DNA of 22,038 nt from JBKECP01 sp047974765. Its GTDB lineage: Bacteria > Pseudomonadota > Gammaproteobacteria > Pseudomonadales > Halieaceae. The stretch lies in contig JBKECP010000047.1 in NCBI GenBank assembly GCA_047974765.1, positions 1-22,038 on the forward strand. The letters are read 5' to 3'. Below, piece after piece: positions 1-8,097 of the stretch. Position 1 is the stretch's first letter, and each line of letters begins with the position of its first letter. The notes below the pieces were generated by a model, which did not search any database, had not been told where the DNA came from, and saw only the letters and a program-made list of their open reading frames with translations. Position numbers and translations under genes: made by a program.

Positions 1-251
1 ATTACTCGATGATCTTGGCAACCACGCCAGCGCCCACGGTACGGCCACCCTCACGGATAGCAAAACGCAGACCTTCTTCCATCGCAATCGGCGCAATCAA
101 CGTCGCTGTCATCTGAACGTTATCACCCGGCATCACCATCTCCGTCCCTTCCGGCAGCTCACAGGCACCGGTAACATCCGTTGTGCGGAAGTAAAACTGC
201 GGACGATATCCCTTGAAGAACGGCGTGTGACGGCCACCTTCATCCTTGGAC
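1..251. repeat. Left copy of a 251-bp direct repeat (3' part of tuf)
   Basis: Bases 1-251 match bases 21788-22038 in the same orientation at every position when compared by eye. The repeat covers the last 82 codons and stop of the tuf gene plus one base beyond. It is cut by both window edges, so the true repeat is probably longer, most likely the whole tuf gene. Duplicate tuf genes kept identical by gene conversion are well known in gammaproteobacteria. The repeat can also be a limit of assembly. Confidence 0.95.
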
Positions 252-1225
252 AGAATGTACACTTCACACTCAAACTTGGTGTGCGGCGTCACTGATCCGG
301 GAATCGCCAGCACCTGGCCACGCTCAACGTCTTCACGCTTGGTGCCACGCAGCAAAATACCCACGTTCTCACCCGCACGACCTTCGTCCAGCAGCTTGCG
401 AAACATCTCCACACCCGTACAGGTGGTCTTGGTCGTGGCGCGAATACCAACAATCTCGATCTCGTCGCCCACCTTGATAATGCCGCGCTCAACACGACCC
501 GTTACCACAGTGCCTCGACCAGAAATGGAGAACACGTCTTCCACCGGCATCAGGAAGGGCATATCAATGGCACGCTCAGGCTCTGGAATGTAGCTGTCCA
601 GCGTCTCAACCAGTGTTTTCACTGCCGTGGTACCCAGCGCATTGTCGTCTTCACCGTTCAGGGCCATCAGCGCCGAACCACAGATGATCGGCGTGTCGTC
701 ACCGGGGAATTCGTACTGGTCCAGCAGCTCACGCAGCTCCATTTCAACCAGCTCTTTCATCTCTTCGTATTCTTCAGTGTCAGCGCCACCGCAGTCTTCG
801 GCCAGCAGGTCAGCCTTGTTCAAAAAGACCACAATGTAAGGTACACCCACCTGACGCGACAGCAAAATGTGCTCGCGGGTCTGTGGCATCGGGCCGTCAG
901 TGGCTCCACACACCAGAATCGCACCGTCCATCTGCGCCGCTCCCGTAATCATGTTTTTTACATAATCAGCGTGCCCAGGACAGTCAACGTGGGCGTAGTG
1001 ACGATCCGGTGAGTCATATTCAACATGCGAGGTCGCAATCGTAATACCTCGCTCTTTCTCTTCCGGTGCATTATCAATGCCGTCAAAGGCAACCGCAGAG
1101 CCGCCCCAGGTTTCGGCGCAAACGCGGGTCAGAGCCGCTGTCAGCGTCGTCTTACCATGGTCAACGTGACCAATCGTGCCCACGTTGACGTGGGGTTTAT
1201 TACGTTCAAACTTTTCCTTTGCCAC
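2..1225 (-). CDS. tufA: Elongation factor Tu (last gene of the str operon)
   Basis: EF-Tu is the GTPase that brings aminoacyl-tRNA to the ribosomal A site in the cytoplasm. The 407-residue product has the P-loop GHVDHGKT (19-26), the switch I segment RGITI (59-63), DCPGH (81-85, with the catalytic His85) and NKAD (136-139). The two beta-barrel domains follow, ending in VVAKIIE. It is about ten residues longer than E. coli EF-Tu because of an acidic insert near residues 143-152 (EDCGGADTEE), which other marine gammaproteobacteria share as I recall. The start is GTG at 1223-1225, preceded by AGAGGTGA as a good ribosome binding site. It lies 31 bp after fusA and is surely cotranscribed. Calling it tufA follows its position after fusA. 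The terminator lies outside the window. Confidence 0.98.
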   Translation of the reverse strand: MAKEKFERNKPHVNVGTIGHVDHGKTTLTAALTRVCAETWGGSAVAFDGIDNAPEEKERGITIATSHVEYDSPDRHYAHVDCPGHADYVKNMITGAAQMDGAILVCGATDGPMPQTREHILLSRQVGVPYIVVFLNKADLLAEDCGGADTEEYEEMKELVEMELRELLDQYEFPGDDTPIICGSALMALNGEDDNALGTTAVKTLVETLDSYIPEPERAIDMPFLMPVEDVFSISGRGTVVTGRVERGIIKVGDEIEIVGIRATTKTTCTGVEMFRKLLDEGRAGENVGILLRGTKREDVERGQVLAIPGSVTPHTKFECEVYILSKDEGGRHTPFFKGYRPQFYFRTTDVTGACELPEGTEMVMPGDNVQMTATLIAPIAMEEGLRFAIREGGRTVGAGVVAKIIE

Positions 1226-1256
1226 TTTGATTCACCTCTGTGAGCTGATTAAAAAT

Positions 1257-3368
1257 TTATCGGGTTGTGTTCTTGGAAATAATTTCCTGAGCGACATTAT
1301 TGGGGGCTTCAGCGTATTTCTCAAATTCCATGGTATAAGTCGCTCGCCCCTGGGTTGCACTGCGCAGGTCGGTTGCATAACCAAACATTTCAGCCAACGG
1401 TACTTCAGCATTGACAATCTTGCCTGCCACATTGTCTTCCATACCGGAGATAATGCCACGACGGCGATTGAGATCGCCAACCACATCGCCCATATTTTCT
1501 TCTGGAGTAACGACTTCAACTTTCATCATTGGCTCAAGTAATACAGCACCACCAGACTCGGCCAATTTCTTGGTGGCCATGCTGGCGGCAATCTTAAAGG
1601 CCATTTCATTCGAGTCCACATCGTGGAAGGAGCCATCGTAAAGCGTTGCCTTCAGACCCAGCAGGGGGTAGCCCGCCAGCACACCATTTTGCATCTGCTC
1701 TTCAACACCCTTTTGCACGGCAGGAATATACTCTTTAGGCACGGTGCCACCAACAATTTCATTGACAAACTCCAGCCCCTCGGCATTTTCATCTTCAGCC
1801 GGCTCAAAACGAATCCAGACGTGGCCGTACTGGCCTCGACCACCGGACTGGCGCACAAATTTGCCTTCAATTTCTGCTTTGTTGCGAATGCGCTCACGAT
1901 AAGCCACCTGTGGCTTGCCAATATTGGCTTCCACGCTGAATTCACGACGCATGCGATCAACGATAATATCCAGGTGCAACTCACCCATACCGGAAATTAT
2001 AGTCTGACCGGTTTCCTCGTCGGTTTTAACGCGGAAGGAAGGATCTTCCTGAGCCAGCTTGCCCAGCGCCACACCCATTTTTTCCTGATCCGCCTTGGAC
2101 TTTGGCTCCACTGCCACTGAAATCACCGGCTCGGGGAAGTCCATGCGCTCCAGTACAATCGGCTGGTCGCTGTCACACAGGGTATCACCTGTGGTTACGT
2201 CCTTCAGGCCAACCGCCGCCGCAATATCGCCGGCCAGCACTTCCTTGATTTCCTCACGACTGTTGGCGTGCATCTGCACCATTCGACCAACCCGTTCTTT
2301 CTTCTCCTTAACGGAGTTGAAGATACCGGTGCCGGATTCCAGCTTGCCGGAGTAGACCCGGAAGAAAGTCAGCGTGCCCACAAAGGGATCGGTGGCAATT
2401 TTGAAAGCCAGCGCAGCGAAGGGCGCATTGTCGTCGGCCTCGCGTGTGGCAATGGTCTCATCCCTGTCCAGCAGATGGCCTTCAATGGCCTTCACTTCTG
2501 TCGGCGATGGCATATATTCAATCACCGCATCCAGTACAGCCTGCACACCTTTATTTTTAAAAGCTGAGCCGCCCAATACCGGTACAATTTCATTTGCCAG
2601 TGTACGAGCCCGAATACCTGCCTTAATCTCATCTTCTGACAGATCACCCTCTTCGAGGTATTTTTCCATCAGTTCATCATTGGCCTCAGCTGCCGCTTCA
2701 AGCAAAAACTCACGCATTTCAGCGACTTCATCAGCCATATCAGCGGGCACTTCACCATACTCAAAGGTCATGCCCTGATCGGCTTCATTCCACAAAATGG
2801 CCTTGTTCTTAATCAGATCAACAACGCCCCTGAACTCGTCCTCGGCACCGATAGTCATCTGCAAGGGCACCGCATTGGCCCCCAGACGATCTTTGAGCTG
2901 CCCGATTACTTTGCGATAATCAGCACCTGTGCGATCCATCTTGTTGACAAAAACCATGCGCGGAACTTCGTATTTATTGGCCTGCCGCCAGACGGTTTCC
3001 GTCTGCGGCTGCACACCGGAAGAACCACACAACACCACCACCGCACCGTCAAGCACCCGCAGCGAGCGCTCTACTTCGATGGTGAAATCAACGTGCCCGG
3101 GAGTATCAATGATATTAACCCGATGCTCATCAAACTGGGCGTCCATACCCCGCCAGAAACAGGTGGTCGCCGCCGAGGTAATAGTTATGCCCCGCTCCTG
3201 CTCCTGCTCCATCCAGTCCATGGTGGCTGCGCCATCATGGACCTCACCGAGCTTGTGAGACAAACCCGTGTAGAACAGGATGCGTTCAGTGGTTGTGGTT
3301 TTTCCCGCATCCACGTGCGCACAAATACCGATATTACGGTAGCGATTGATGGGAGTTTTACGTGCCAC
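1257..3368 (-). CDS. fusA: Elongation factor G (main copy, str operon)
   Basis: EF-G is the GTPase that moves tRNAs and mRNA through the ribosome and, with ribosome recycling factor, splits spent ribosomes. The 703-residue length is normal. The G domain shows AHVDAGKT (18-25), RGITI (59-63), DTPGH (88-92) and NKMD (142-145). The domain IV tip carries the conserved histidine in DGSFHDVDSNE, matching the E. coli His583 region. The start is GTG at 3366-3368, with a GGGGA ribosome binding site seven bases upstream. It follows rpsG by 41 bp and precedes tufA by 31 bp, the classical str operon order. A second EF-G gene lies in the same window at 4882-6966. This one keeps the operon position and is presumably the bulk housekeeping factor. 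Confidence 0.98.
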   Translation of the reverse strand: MARKTPINRYRNIGICAHVDAGKTTTTERILFYTGLSHKLGEVHDGAATMDWMEQEQERGITITSAATTCFWRGMDAQFDEHRVNIIDTPGHVDFTIEVERSLRVLDGAVVVLCGSSGVQPQTETVWRQANKYEVPRMVFVNKMDRTGADYRKVIGQLKDRLGANAVPLQMTIGAEDEFRGVVDLIKNKAILWNEADQGMTFEYGEVPADMADEVAEMREFLLEAAAEANDELMEKYLEEGDLSEDEIKAGIRARTLANEIVPVLGGSAFKNKGVQAVLDAVIEYMPSPTEVKAIEGHLLDRDETIATREADDNAPFAALAFKIATDPFVGTLTFFRVYSGKLESGTGIFNSVKEKKERVGRMVQMHANSREEIKEVLAGDIAAAVGLKDVTTGDTLCDSDQPIVLERMDFPEPVISVAVEPKSKADQEKMGVALGKLAQEDPSFRVKTDEETGQTIISGMGELHLDIIVDRMRREFSVEANIGKPQVAYRERIRNKAEIEGKFVRQSGGRGQYGHVWIRFEPAEDENAEGLEFVNEIVGGTVPKEYIPAVQKGVEEQMQNGVLAGYPLLGLKATLYDGSFHDVDSNEMAFKIAASMATKKLAESGGAVLLEPMMKVEVVTPEENMGDVVGDLNRRRGIISGMEDNVAGKIVNAEVPLAEMFGYATDLRSATQGRATYTMEFEKYAEAPNNVAQEIISKNTTR

Positions 3369-3401
3369 GATCCAATCCCCAATAACAGGTTGCGGGGCTA
3401 C

Positions 3402-3422
3402 CTACCGCTTTAGAAGCGGTAG
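3402..3422 (-). promoter_or_regulatory. Perfect 9-bp hairpin over the rpsG stop codon
   Basis: CTACCGCTT and AAGCGGTAG form a perfect 9-bp inverted repeat around a 3-base loop. In the transcript the hairpin includes the last codons and stop of rpsG. No U-run follows, so it is not a normal terminator. A ribosome finishing rpsG would have to melt it, so it could affect rpsG-fusA coupling or mRNA processing. The structure is seen; the role is inferred. Confidence 0.5.
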
Positions 3423-3880
3423 TGAGAGAACGCTTTATTGGCTTCAGCCATACGGTGCACGTCTTCACGCTTTTTAACCGCATTGCCTTTGCCCTGAGAG
3501 GCGTCGATGATTTCACCGGCCAGACGCTGGCGCATGGACTTCTCACCACGACTGCGCGCATATTCCACCAACCAGCGCATGGACAAAGCCACACGACGGG
3601 AGGGGCGCACTTCAACCGGTACCTGATAAGTTGCACCACCCACACGGCGGGATTTTACTTCCACCATTGGTGCAATATTTTCCAGCGCTTCATCAAAGGC
3701 CTCCAGCGGATCTTTGCCCAGTTTTTCCTGAACAATATCCAACGCACCGTAAACGATGGTCTCAGCGACGGATTTTTTACCACTGATCATTACGTGGTTC
3801 ATGAACTTGGCCAGCGTAACATTGCCGAATTTGGGATCCGGCAGAACTTCACGCTTGGCGACGACACGTCTTCTTGGCAT
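3410..3880 (-). CDS. rpsG: 30S ribosomal protein S7
   Basis: S7 binds the 3' major domain of 16S rRNA and starts assembly of the small-subunit head. The product starting at ATG 3878-3880 is 156 residues, begins MPRRRVVAKREVLPDP and ends SHYRF, as expected for bacterial S7. The frame stays open 17 codons further upstream, but that extension has no S7 similarity. The chosen ATG has an AGAAGGGC ribosome binding site. S7 is the known translational repressor of the str operon in E. coli, acting in the rpsL-rpsG gap. Here that gap is 121 bp and holds a long paired element. Confidence 0.98.
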   Translation of the reverse strand: MPRRRVVAKREVLPDPKFGNVTLAKFMNHVMISGKKSVAETIVYGALDIVQEKLGKDPLEAFDEALENIAPMVEVKSRRVGGATYQVPVEVRPSRRVALSMRWLVEYARSRGEKSMRQRLAGEIIDASQGKGNAVKKREDVHRMAEANKAFSHYRF

Positions 3881-3910
3881 GTTGTTGCCCTTCTGTTTCT
3901 TCAGGTCTAT

Positions 3911-3954
3911 CCGAACACCGACCTGCCACATATGCGGGGGAGGCAGGGGTTCGG
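3911..3954 (-). promoter_or_regulatory. Paired RNA element in the rpsL-rpsG gap, candidate S7 operator
   Basis: Two nested inverted repeats, CCGAAC/GTTCGG (3949-3954 with 3911-3916) and CCTGCC/GGCAGG (3942-3947 with 3922-3927), form an interrupted stem with an asymmetric internal loop. It lies about 30 bases upstream of the rpsG start. In E. coli, S7 represses its operon by binding the rpsL-rpsG intercistronic RNA. The position fits, but I did not show sequence likeness to the E. coli or 16S S7 site. Confidence 0.4.
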
Positions 3955-4001
3955 CCTTACTTAAATTACCCGCAGGCTACATGCCCGCAAGTTGTTCGTA
4001 T

Positions 4002-4373
4002 TTACTTCGGACGCTTGGCACCGTACTTGGAGCGAGCGTTGCGACGGTCGGCCACACCGGAGGTGTCCAGGCTGCCACGCACGGTGTGATAGCGCACACC
4101 TGGCAGATCCTTGACACGACCACCGCGAATCAGCACCACACTGTGTTCCTGCAGGTTGTGGCCTTCACCGCCGATGTACGAGGAAACCTCGTAACCGTTG
4201 GTCAGGCGAACACGGCAGACTTTACGCAGTGCAGAGTTCGGCTTCTTCGGCGTAGTGGTGTAGACACGAGTACATACACCACGGCGCTGCGGACAACTCT
4301 GCAGGGCTGGCACGTCACTCTTGTCCAGTTTGCGTTTCCGAGGCTTACGAACCAATTGGTTGATCGTTGCCAT
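4002..4373 (-). CDS. rpsL: 30S ribosomal protein S12
   Basis: S12 sits at the decoding centre and sets translational accuracy. The 123-residue product starts MATINQLVRKPRKRK and carries the conserved TTTPKKPNSALRKV loop and the RVKDLPGVRYHT loop. Lys43 and the later loop lysine (Lys88 in E. coli) are wild type, so the sequence shows no streptomycin-resistance change. The Asp after that lysine, the site methylthiolated by RimO in E. coli, is present. The start is ATG 4371-4373; a 16-codon upstream extension of the frame does not resemble S12. A GGAG lies 11 bases upstream. This is the first gene of the str operon, under the promoter at 4509-4537. Confidence 0.98.
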   Translation of the reverse strand: MATINQLVRKPRKRKLDKSDVPALQSCPQRRGVCTRVYTTTPKKPNSALRKVCRVRLTNGYEVSSYIGGEGHNLQEHSVVLIRGGRVKDLPGVRYHTVRGSLDTSGVADRRNARSKYGAKRPK

Positions 4374-4508
4374 TAAGTCAAAACTCCAAAAACATTCATT
4401 TTTTATGGCCTTACGGCCCATTCCCCCGCCCTGTCAACAACTCATAAGTCATTGTCTGTAATAAAGCCACAAGACAAGCGAAAATGCCCTGGGCAAAGGG
4501 GAGGCGGG

Positions 4509-4537
4509 ATTCTACAGATGGCCCTACAGCGAGTCAA
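4509..4537 (-). promoter_or_regulatory. Sigma70-type promoter of the str operon
   Basis: On the minus strand TTGACT (4532-4537) and TAGAAT (4509-4514) are separated by exactly 17 bases. Each differs from the consensus hexamer at one position. The start point would be near 4502, giving an rpsL leader of about 129 bases. The bases after the -10 read CCCGCC, a GC-rich discriminator typical of promoters repressed by ppGpp/DksA. That regulation is inferred from the type of sequence. Confidence 0.8.
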
Positions 4538-4772
4538 GCATATCGAAACCCTCGCTTGCACTATATCCATTAACATACAGGAGACGAAAGCCGACTCCGG
4601 CTTAATCTTCACTTTAAATAAAATTAAACCAAACACCCATCCAGCCTTTAACATGGCGGGAAAGCCTTGAGATTGAGACGCAACCTCACGTTCAACTGCA
4701 TCGACTTCAGGACTTGAATTTGACACCCCTCGCCCCATTGTTTGCACATACCGCGTAATGGCTTGCAGTTTA

Positions 4773-4800
4773 TTGGCAAAATGTGGAAATAGCCTACCCT
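4773..4800 (+). promoter_or_regulatory. Possible fusA2 promoter
   Basis: TTGGCA (4773-4778) and TACCCT (4795-4800) are separated by 16 bases, about 80 bases before the fusA2 start. The -10 is weak (TA...T only). It is the best pair I found in this half of the gap, and other weak pairs are possible. Confidence 0.3.
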
Positions 4801-4881
4801 GGCACTCCCAACGACAGGCATTTTCCTGTACCCTTGCGGCGATTTTTTTTCTGACTGAATTTTACTAATCTGGATAGCCCC

Positions 4882-6966
4882 ATGTCTGATCTGTCACTGT
4901 ATCGCAACATCGGCATCTTCGCCCACGTTGACGCCGGTAAAACCACCACCACTGAGCGCATTCTCAAGCTCACCGGTAAAATCCACAAGCTGGGAGAGGT
5001 TCACGAGGGTGAATCCACTACTGACTTCATGGAACAGGAAGCCGAGCGTGGTATTACCATTCAGTCGGCGGCAGTCAGCTGCTTCTGGAAGGACCACCGC
5101 CTGAACGTTATCGACACCCCCGGGCACGTTGACTTCACCGTTGAGGTATACCGCTCACTGAAAGTTCTCGACGGTGGCATTGGTGTTTTTTGCGGCTCCG
5201 GCGGCGTTGAACCCCAGTCTGAAACCAACTGGCGCTATGCTAACGAGTCTGAAGTTTCCCGTATTATCTTTGTCAACAAGCTCGATCGTATCGGTGCAGA
5301 CTTCCTTAAGGTTGTTGAGCAGATCAAGAAAGTACTGGGCGCCAAACCACTGGTGATGACCCTGCCTATCGGTCGTGAAGATACCTTCAGTGGAGTTGTC
5401 GACCTGCTGACCAACAAGGCTTATATCTGGGATGAGAGCGGCCAGCCGGAAAATTATACGGTTAAGGATATTCCTGCCGACATGGCGGATCAGGTCGCCG
5501 AATATCGTGAGCAGCTGATCGAAACCGCTCTGGAAATGGACGACGACCTGCTGATGGCCTATATGGATGGCGAGGAGCCTTCTATAGAGGATATCAAACG
5601 CTGTATCCGCAAGGGTACCCGCGATCTCGAGTTCTTCCCCACTTTCTGTGGCTCGGCTTTCAAAAATAAAGGTATGCAGCTGGTGCTGGACGCCGTAGTT
5701 GACTACCTGCCGGCACCGACTGAAGTGCCGCCCCAGCCTCTGACTGACGAAGAAGGTAACGAAACCGGTGAATTTGCCACTGTTGACCCGGCAGAGCCAC
5801 TGCGCGCACTGGCGTTCAAAATTATGGATGACCGCTTTGGCGCCCTGACTTTCGTACGCATCTACTCCGGCAAGCTGAACAAAGGGGACACCATCCTCAA
5901 CAGCTTCACCGGCAAAACCGAGCGCGTGGGCCGAATGGTGGAAATGCAGGCGGATGAGCGCAACGAACTGAGCTCTGCTCAGGCCGGTGACATTATTGCC
6001 ATTGTCGGCATGAAAAATGTACAGACCGGCCACACCCTGTGTGACCCAAATCATCCCTGCACCCTGGAAGCAATGGTTTTCCCCGAGCCGGTAATCTCGA
6101 TTGCAGTGGCTCCCAAAGACAAGGGCAGCACTGAAAAAATGAGTATTGCTATCGGTAAACTCGTGGCCGAAGACCCCTCCTTCCGGGTTGAAACCGATGA
6201 AGACTCCGGCGAAACCATTCTTAAAGGTATGGGTGAGCTGCACCTGGATATCAAAGTGGATATCCTCAAGCGGACCTACGGTGTTGAACTCAATGTGGGC
6301 AAACCCCAGGTCGCTTACCGCGAGACCATTACCCAGGAAATTGACGACTCCTACACACACAAAAAGCAATCTGGCGGTTCTGGTCAGTTCGGCAAAATCG
6401 ATTATCGCATCCGGCCTGGCGAACCCGGTTCTGGCTTCCAGTTCAGCTCCACCGTTGTGGGCGGTAATGTACCGAAGGAGTTCTTCCCCGCCATTGAGAA
6501 AGGCTTTGCCAGCATGATGGCATCCGGTCCTGTTGCCGGTTTTCCAGTACTGGATGTAGAAGTCGAACTCTATGACGGCGGTTTCCACGCTGTTGACTCA
6601 TCAGCCATTGCCTTTGAATTGGCTGCCAAGGGTGCCTTCCGTCAATCCATGTCAAAAGCAGCACCGCAGCTGATCGAACCCATCATGAAAGTGGATGTAT
6701 TCACTCCCGATGATCATGTTGGCGATGTGATTGGTGACCTGAACCGTCGTCGCGGCATGATCAAGGATCAGGAAGCCGGCGCCACTGGCGTGCGCGTCAA
6801 GGCAGATGTTCCTCTGTCTGAAATGTTCGGCTATATCGGCCACCTGCGCACCATGACCTCCGGCCGGGGCCAGTTCTCAATGGAGTTCTCCCACTACCTG
6901 CCCTGCCCGCAAAACGTGGCCGAGGCAGTCATCGCGGAAGTGGCCGAGCGCAAAAAAGCCGGCTAA
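4882..6966 (+). CDS. fusA2: Second elongation factor G (EF-G 2 type)
   Basis: This is a 694-residue EF-G paralogue. All GTPase motifs are intact: AHVDAGKT (14-21), RGITI (56-60), DTPGH (78-82), NKLD (132-135) and CGSA (256-259). The domain IV tip keeps its histidine in DGGFHAVDSS, so it looks like a working translocase-type factor rather than a decayed copy. Length and sequence (YRNIGIFAHVD, LGEVHEGESTTDFMEQEAERG) match the EF-G 2 proteins I recall from Vibrio, Shewanella and Saccharophagus, so it is an old paralogue rather than a fresh copy of the neighbouring fusA. The division of work between the two factors (translocation, recycling, stress) cannot be read from sequence. The start is ATG 4882 with only a weak GGA ribosome binding site. 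It is transcribed away from the str operon and ends at a strong terminator. Confidence 0.95.
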   Translation: MSDLSLYRNIGIFAHVDAGKTTTTERILKLTGKIHKLGEVHEGESTTDFMEQEAERGITIQSAAVSCFWKDHRLNVIDTPGHVDFTVEVYRSLKVLDGGIGVFCGSGGVEPQSETNWRYANESEVSRIIFVNKLDRIGADFLKVVEQIKKVLGAKPLVMTLPIGREDTFSGVVDLLTNKAYIWDESGQPENYTVKDIPADMADQVAEYREQLIETALEMDDDLLMAYMDGEEPSIEDIKRCIRKGTRDLEFFPTFCGSAFKNKGMQLVLDAVVDYLPAPTEVPPQPLTDEEGNETGEFATVDPAEPLRALAFKIMDDRFGALTFVRIYSGKLNKGDTILNSFTGKTERVGRMVEMQADERNELSSAQAGDIIAIVGMKNVQTGHTLCDPNHPCTLEAMVFPEPVISIAVAPKDKGSTEKMSIAIGKLVAEDPSFRVETDEDSGETILKGMGELHLDIKVDILKRTYGVELNVGKPQVAYRETITQEIDDSYTHKKQSGGSGQFGKIDYRIRPGEPGSGFQFSSTVVGGNVPKEFFPAIEKGFASMMASGPVAGFPVLDVEVELYDGGFHAVDSSAIAFELAAKGAFRQSMSKAAPQLIEPIMKVDVFTPDDHVGDVIGDLNRRRGMIKDQEAGATGVRVKADVPLSEMFGYIGHLRTMTSGRGQFSMEFSHYLPCPQNVAEAVIAEVAERKKAG

Positions 6967-6985
6967 TCACTGTTGCAGGCTCATT

Positions 6986-7018
6986 AAAAAGCCGACCCCG
7001 AGAGGTCGGCTTTTTTTT
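6986..7018. terminator. Bidirectional rho-independent terminator between convergent genes
   Basis: The stem GCCGACC/GGTCGGC (6991-6997 with 7004-7010) has a six-base loop. It is flanked by A5 on the left and T8 on the right, so the paired region can extend into the A/T tracts. It lies 20 bp after the fusA2 stop and about 30 bp past the restored 3' end of the minus-strand DUF1963 gene, and should serve both. Confidence 0.92.
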
Positions 7019-7046
7019 GCCCGCTTGCTGCTCTGCCAGGCGCGAT

Positions 7047-8097
7047 TCAGGTCTGCTGATAGACCGCCCACACCCGCTCAAAACGGCGGGCCTTAAGGTC
7101 ATCCCGGTGTATCAGAAAATAGACCGTGCCCTGCCCCCGTGTTTGCAGCCAAAGTAGCCACATCCACCTGCAACAGCAACTGCCAGTCGAGTGCGCGCGC
7201 TGATTCATGTTCGAAGAAGGCCGTACGCAAGTCATCACTTTCCGGCCGACCCGCAAGAAAGTCACTAAAGGCCGGGCCATAACGCGGATCGTTCTGCTCC
7301 GGGTCTGGGCTGCCCAGCAGGTGGTGGCCATAAAAGCCATAGCTGGTGCCATCGGATGTATCGGGCTGATCCGGCTCATCGGGGTAAAAGTCGCTGTAAA
7401 GATCGTAGAGACTCAGGGGCTCATCCCCATCACCCACGTCAATGTCATCAAAATCACCCTGCTGCTTCGCCTCTATCGTATGCAAGCGCCGCAGTGACCG
7501 GTGCTCACTCAATCGCATCGGCCGCGCCGGCGCCAGATAACCCGCATTGTAGTCTGCCTCAGGCTCAAAACCGTGCTGCTTCATCATCCCGATGTATTCC
7601 TGCCTCGCCTGTGCATCCAGCTGCTGCAGACGCCCCGGCAGTGCCGCTGGCTGCAGATCACTTACACTGCTCTGATCCCAGATCACGCGACCGGACCGGG
7701 GGCCGTCGTCCCAGGGACCAATGGCCAGGTCATAGAAAAACAGCAGGCGGCCGCTGTCCGGTAACTGCGCCGCAATATCACCCAGCCGATAGGCCTCGCC
7801 CAGATCGATCTGGGCGACAAAGGACAACGGCAATGGTTCCGCCAGATGCCTGAGCATATATTCACTATGATTACTGCCACCGCACACAGCCAGACTGGCC
7901 GCATCGCTATCGGGTCGATAAGGCCACTCGATCGACGGCGGCAGATCCGGCAAGCCACCAAAGCGGCTGGTGCCGAGGCCGCTATCCGCCGCTATCGGGA
8001 CAAAGCTGATGGAAGACACCAGCAAAGTACTGACCAGCTCGATCACCTGCTCGGGAAAATACTCATTGATGTGGCTGATCAGCTCTTCTTTATTCAC
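7047..8097 (-). pseudogene. YwqG-like DUF1963 protein gene with a one-base frameshift
   Basis: The main frame (8097 to stop at 7099) encodes 332 residues. It carries the YwqG/DUF1963 hallmarks SRFGGLPDLPPSIEWP (44-59), SFVAQIDL (92-99), LPDSGRLLFFYD (112-123), GHHLLGSPDPEQ (257-268) and WQLLLQVD (305-312). It then ends in an unrelated tail. The expected family C-terminus, GTVYFLIHRDDLKARRF followed by ERVWAVYQQT, lies in the next frame and stops at 7047-7049. Removing one G from the G5 run (C5 at 7134-7138 on the plus strand) joins the frames into 349 residues. The start is GTG 8095-8097 with GAAGG eight bases upstream. The family's function is unknown; comparative work has linked some members to toxin-immunity loci, but no toxin gene is seen here. 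Whether this is a real mutation, a slippery site or a sequence error is open. Confidence 0.85.

Larger units (their letters stand above)
4374..4881. other. 508-bp divergent intergenic region between rpsL and fusA2
   Basis: The rpsL half holds a strong promoter (4509-4537) and a leader of about 130 bases. A 6-bp hairpin (AAGCCG/CGGCTT, 4588-4603) lies near the middle and lacks a T-run on either strand. The fusA2 half holds a perfect TTGACA at 4720-4725 without a good -10 at the right distance, and a better-spaced promoter candidate at 4773-4800. Short open frames on both strands here have no ribosome binding site and no recognisable protein, so I treat the stretch as non-coding. Confidence 0.7.

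Noticed and set aside
4442..4747. Small open frames on both strands in the rpsL-fusA2 gap
   Set aside because: They overlap the rpsL promoter, lack ribosome binding sites and have no recognisable protein features.
4720..4748. Perfect TTGACA upstream of fusA2 as a promoter
   Set aside because: At 16-18 bases downstream there is no acceptable -10 (TGCACA at best), so it was not called. The pair at 4773-4800 is slightly better.
5155..6588. Long minus-strand open frame (477 codons) inside fusA2
   Set aside because: It lies wholly antisense to a clear EF-G gene, has no ribosome binding site or recognisable domain, and is the kind of frame that codon bias leaves open on the opposite strand.
7356..7853. 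Plus-strand open frame of 165 codons opposite the DUF1963 gene
   Set aside because: The minus strand carries clear DUF1963 motifs; the plus-strand product is Pro/Arg/Ala-rich shadow sequence.
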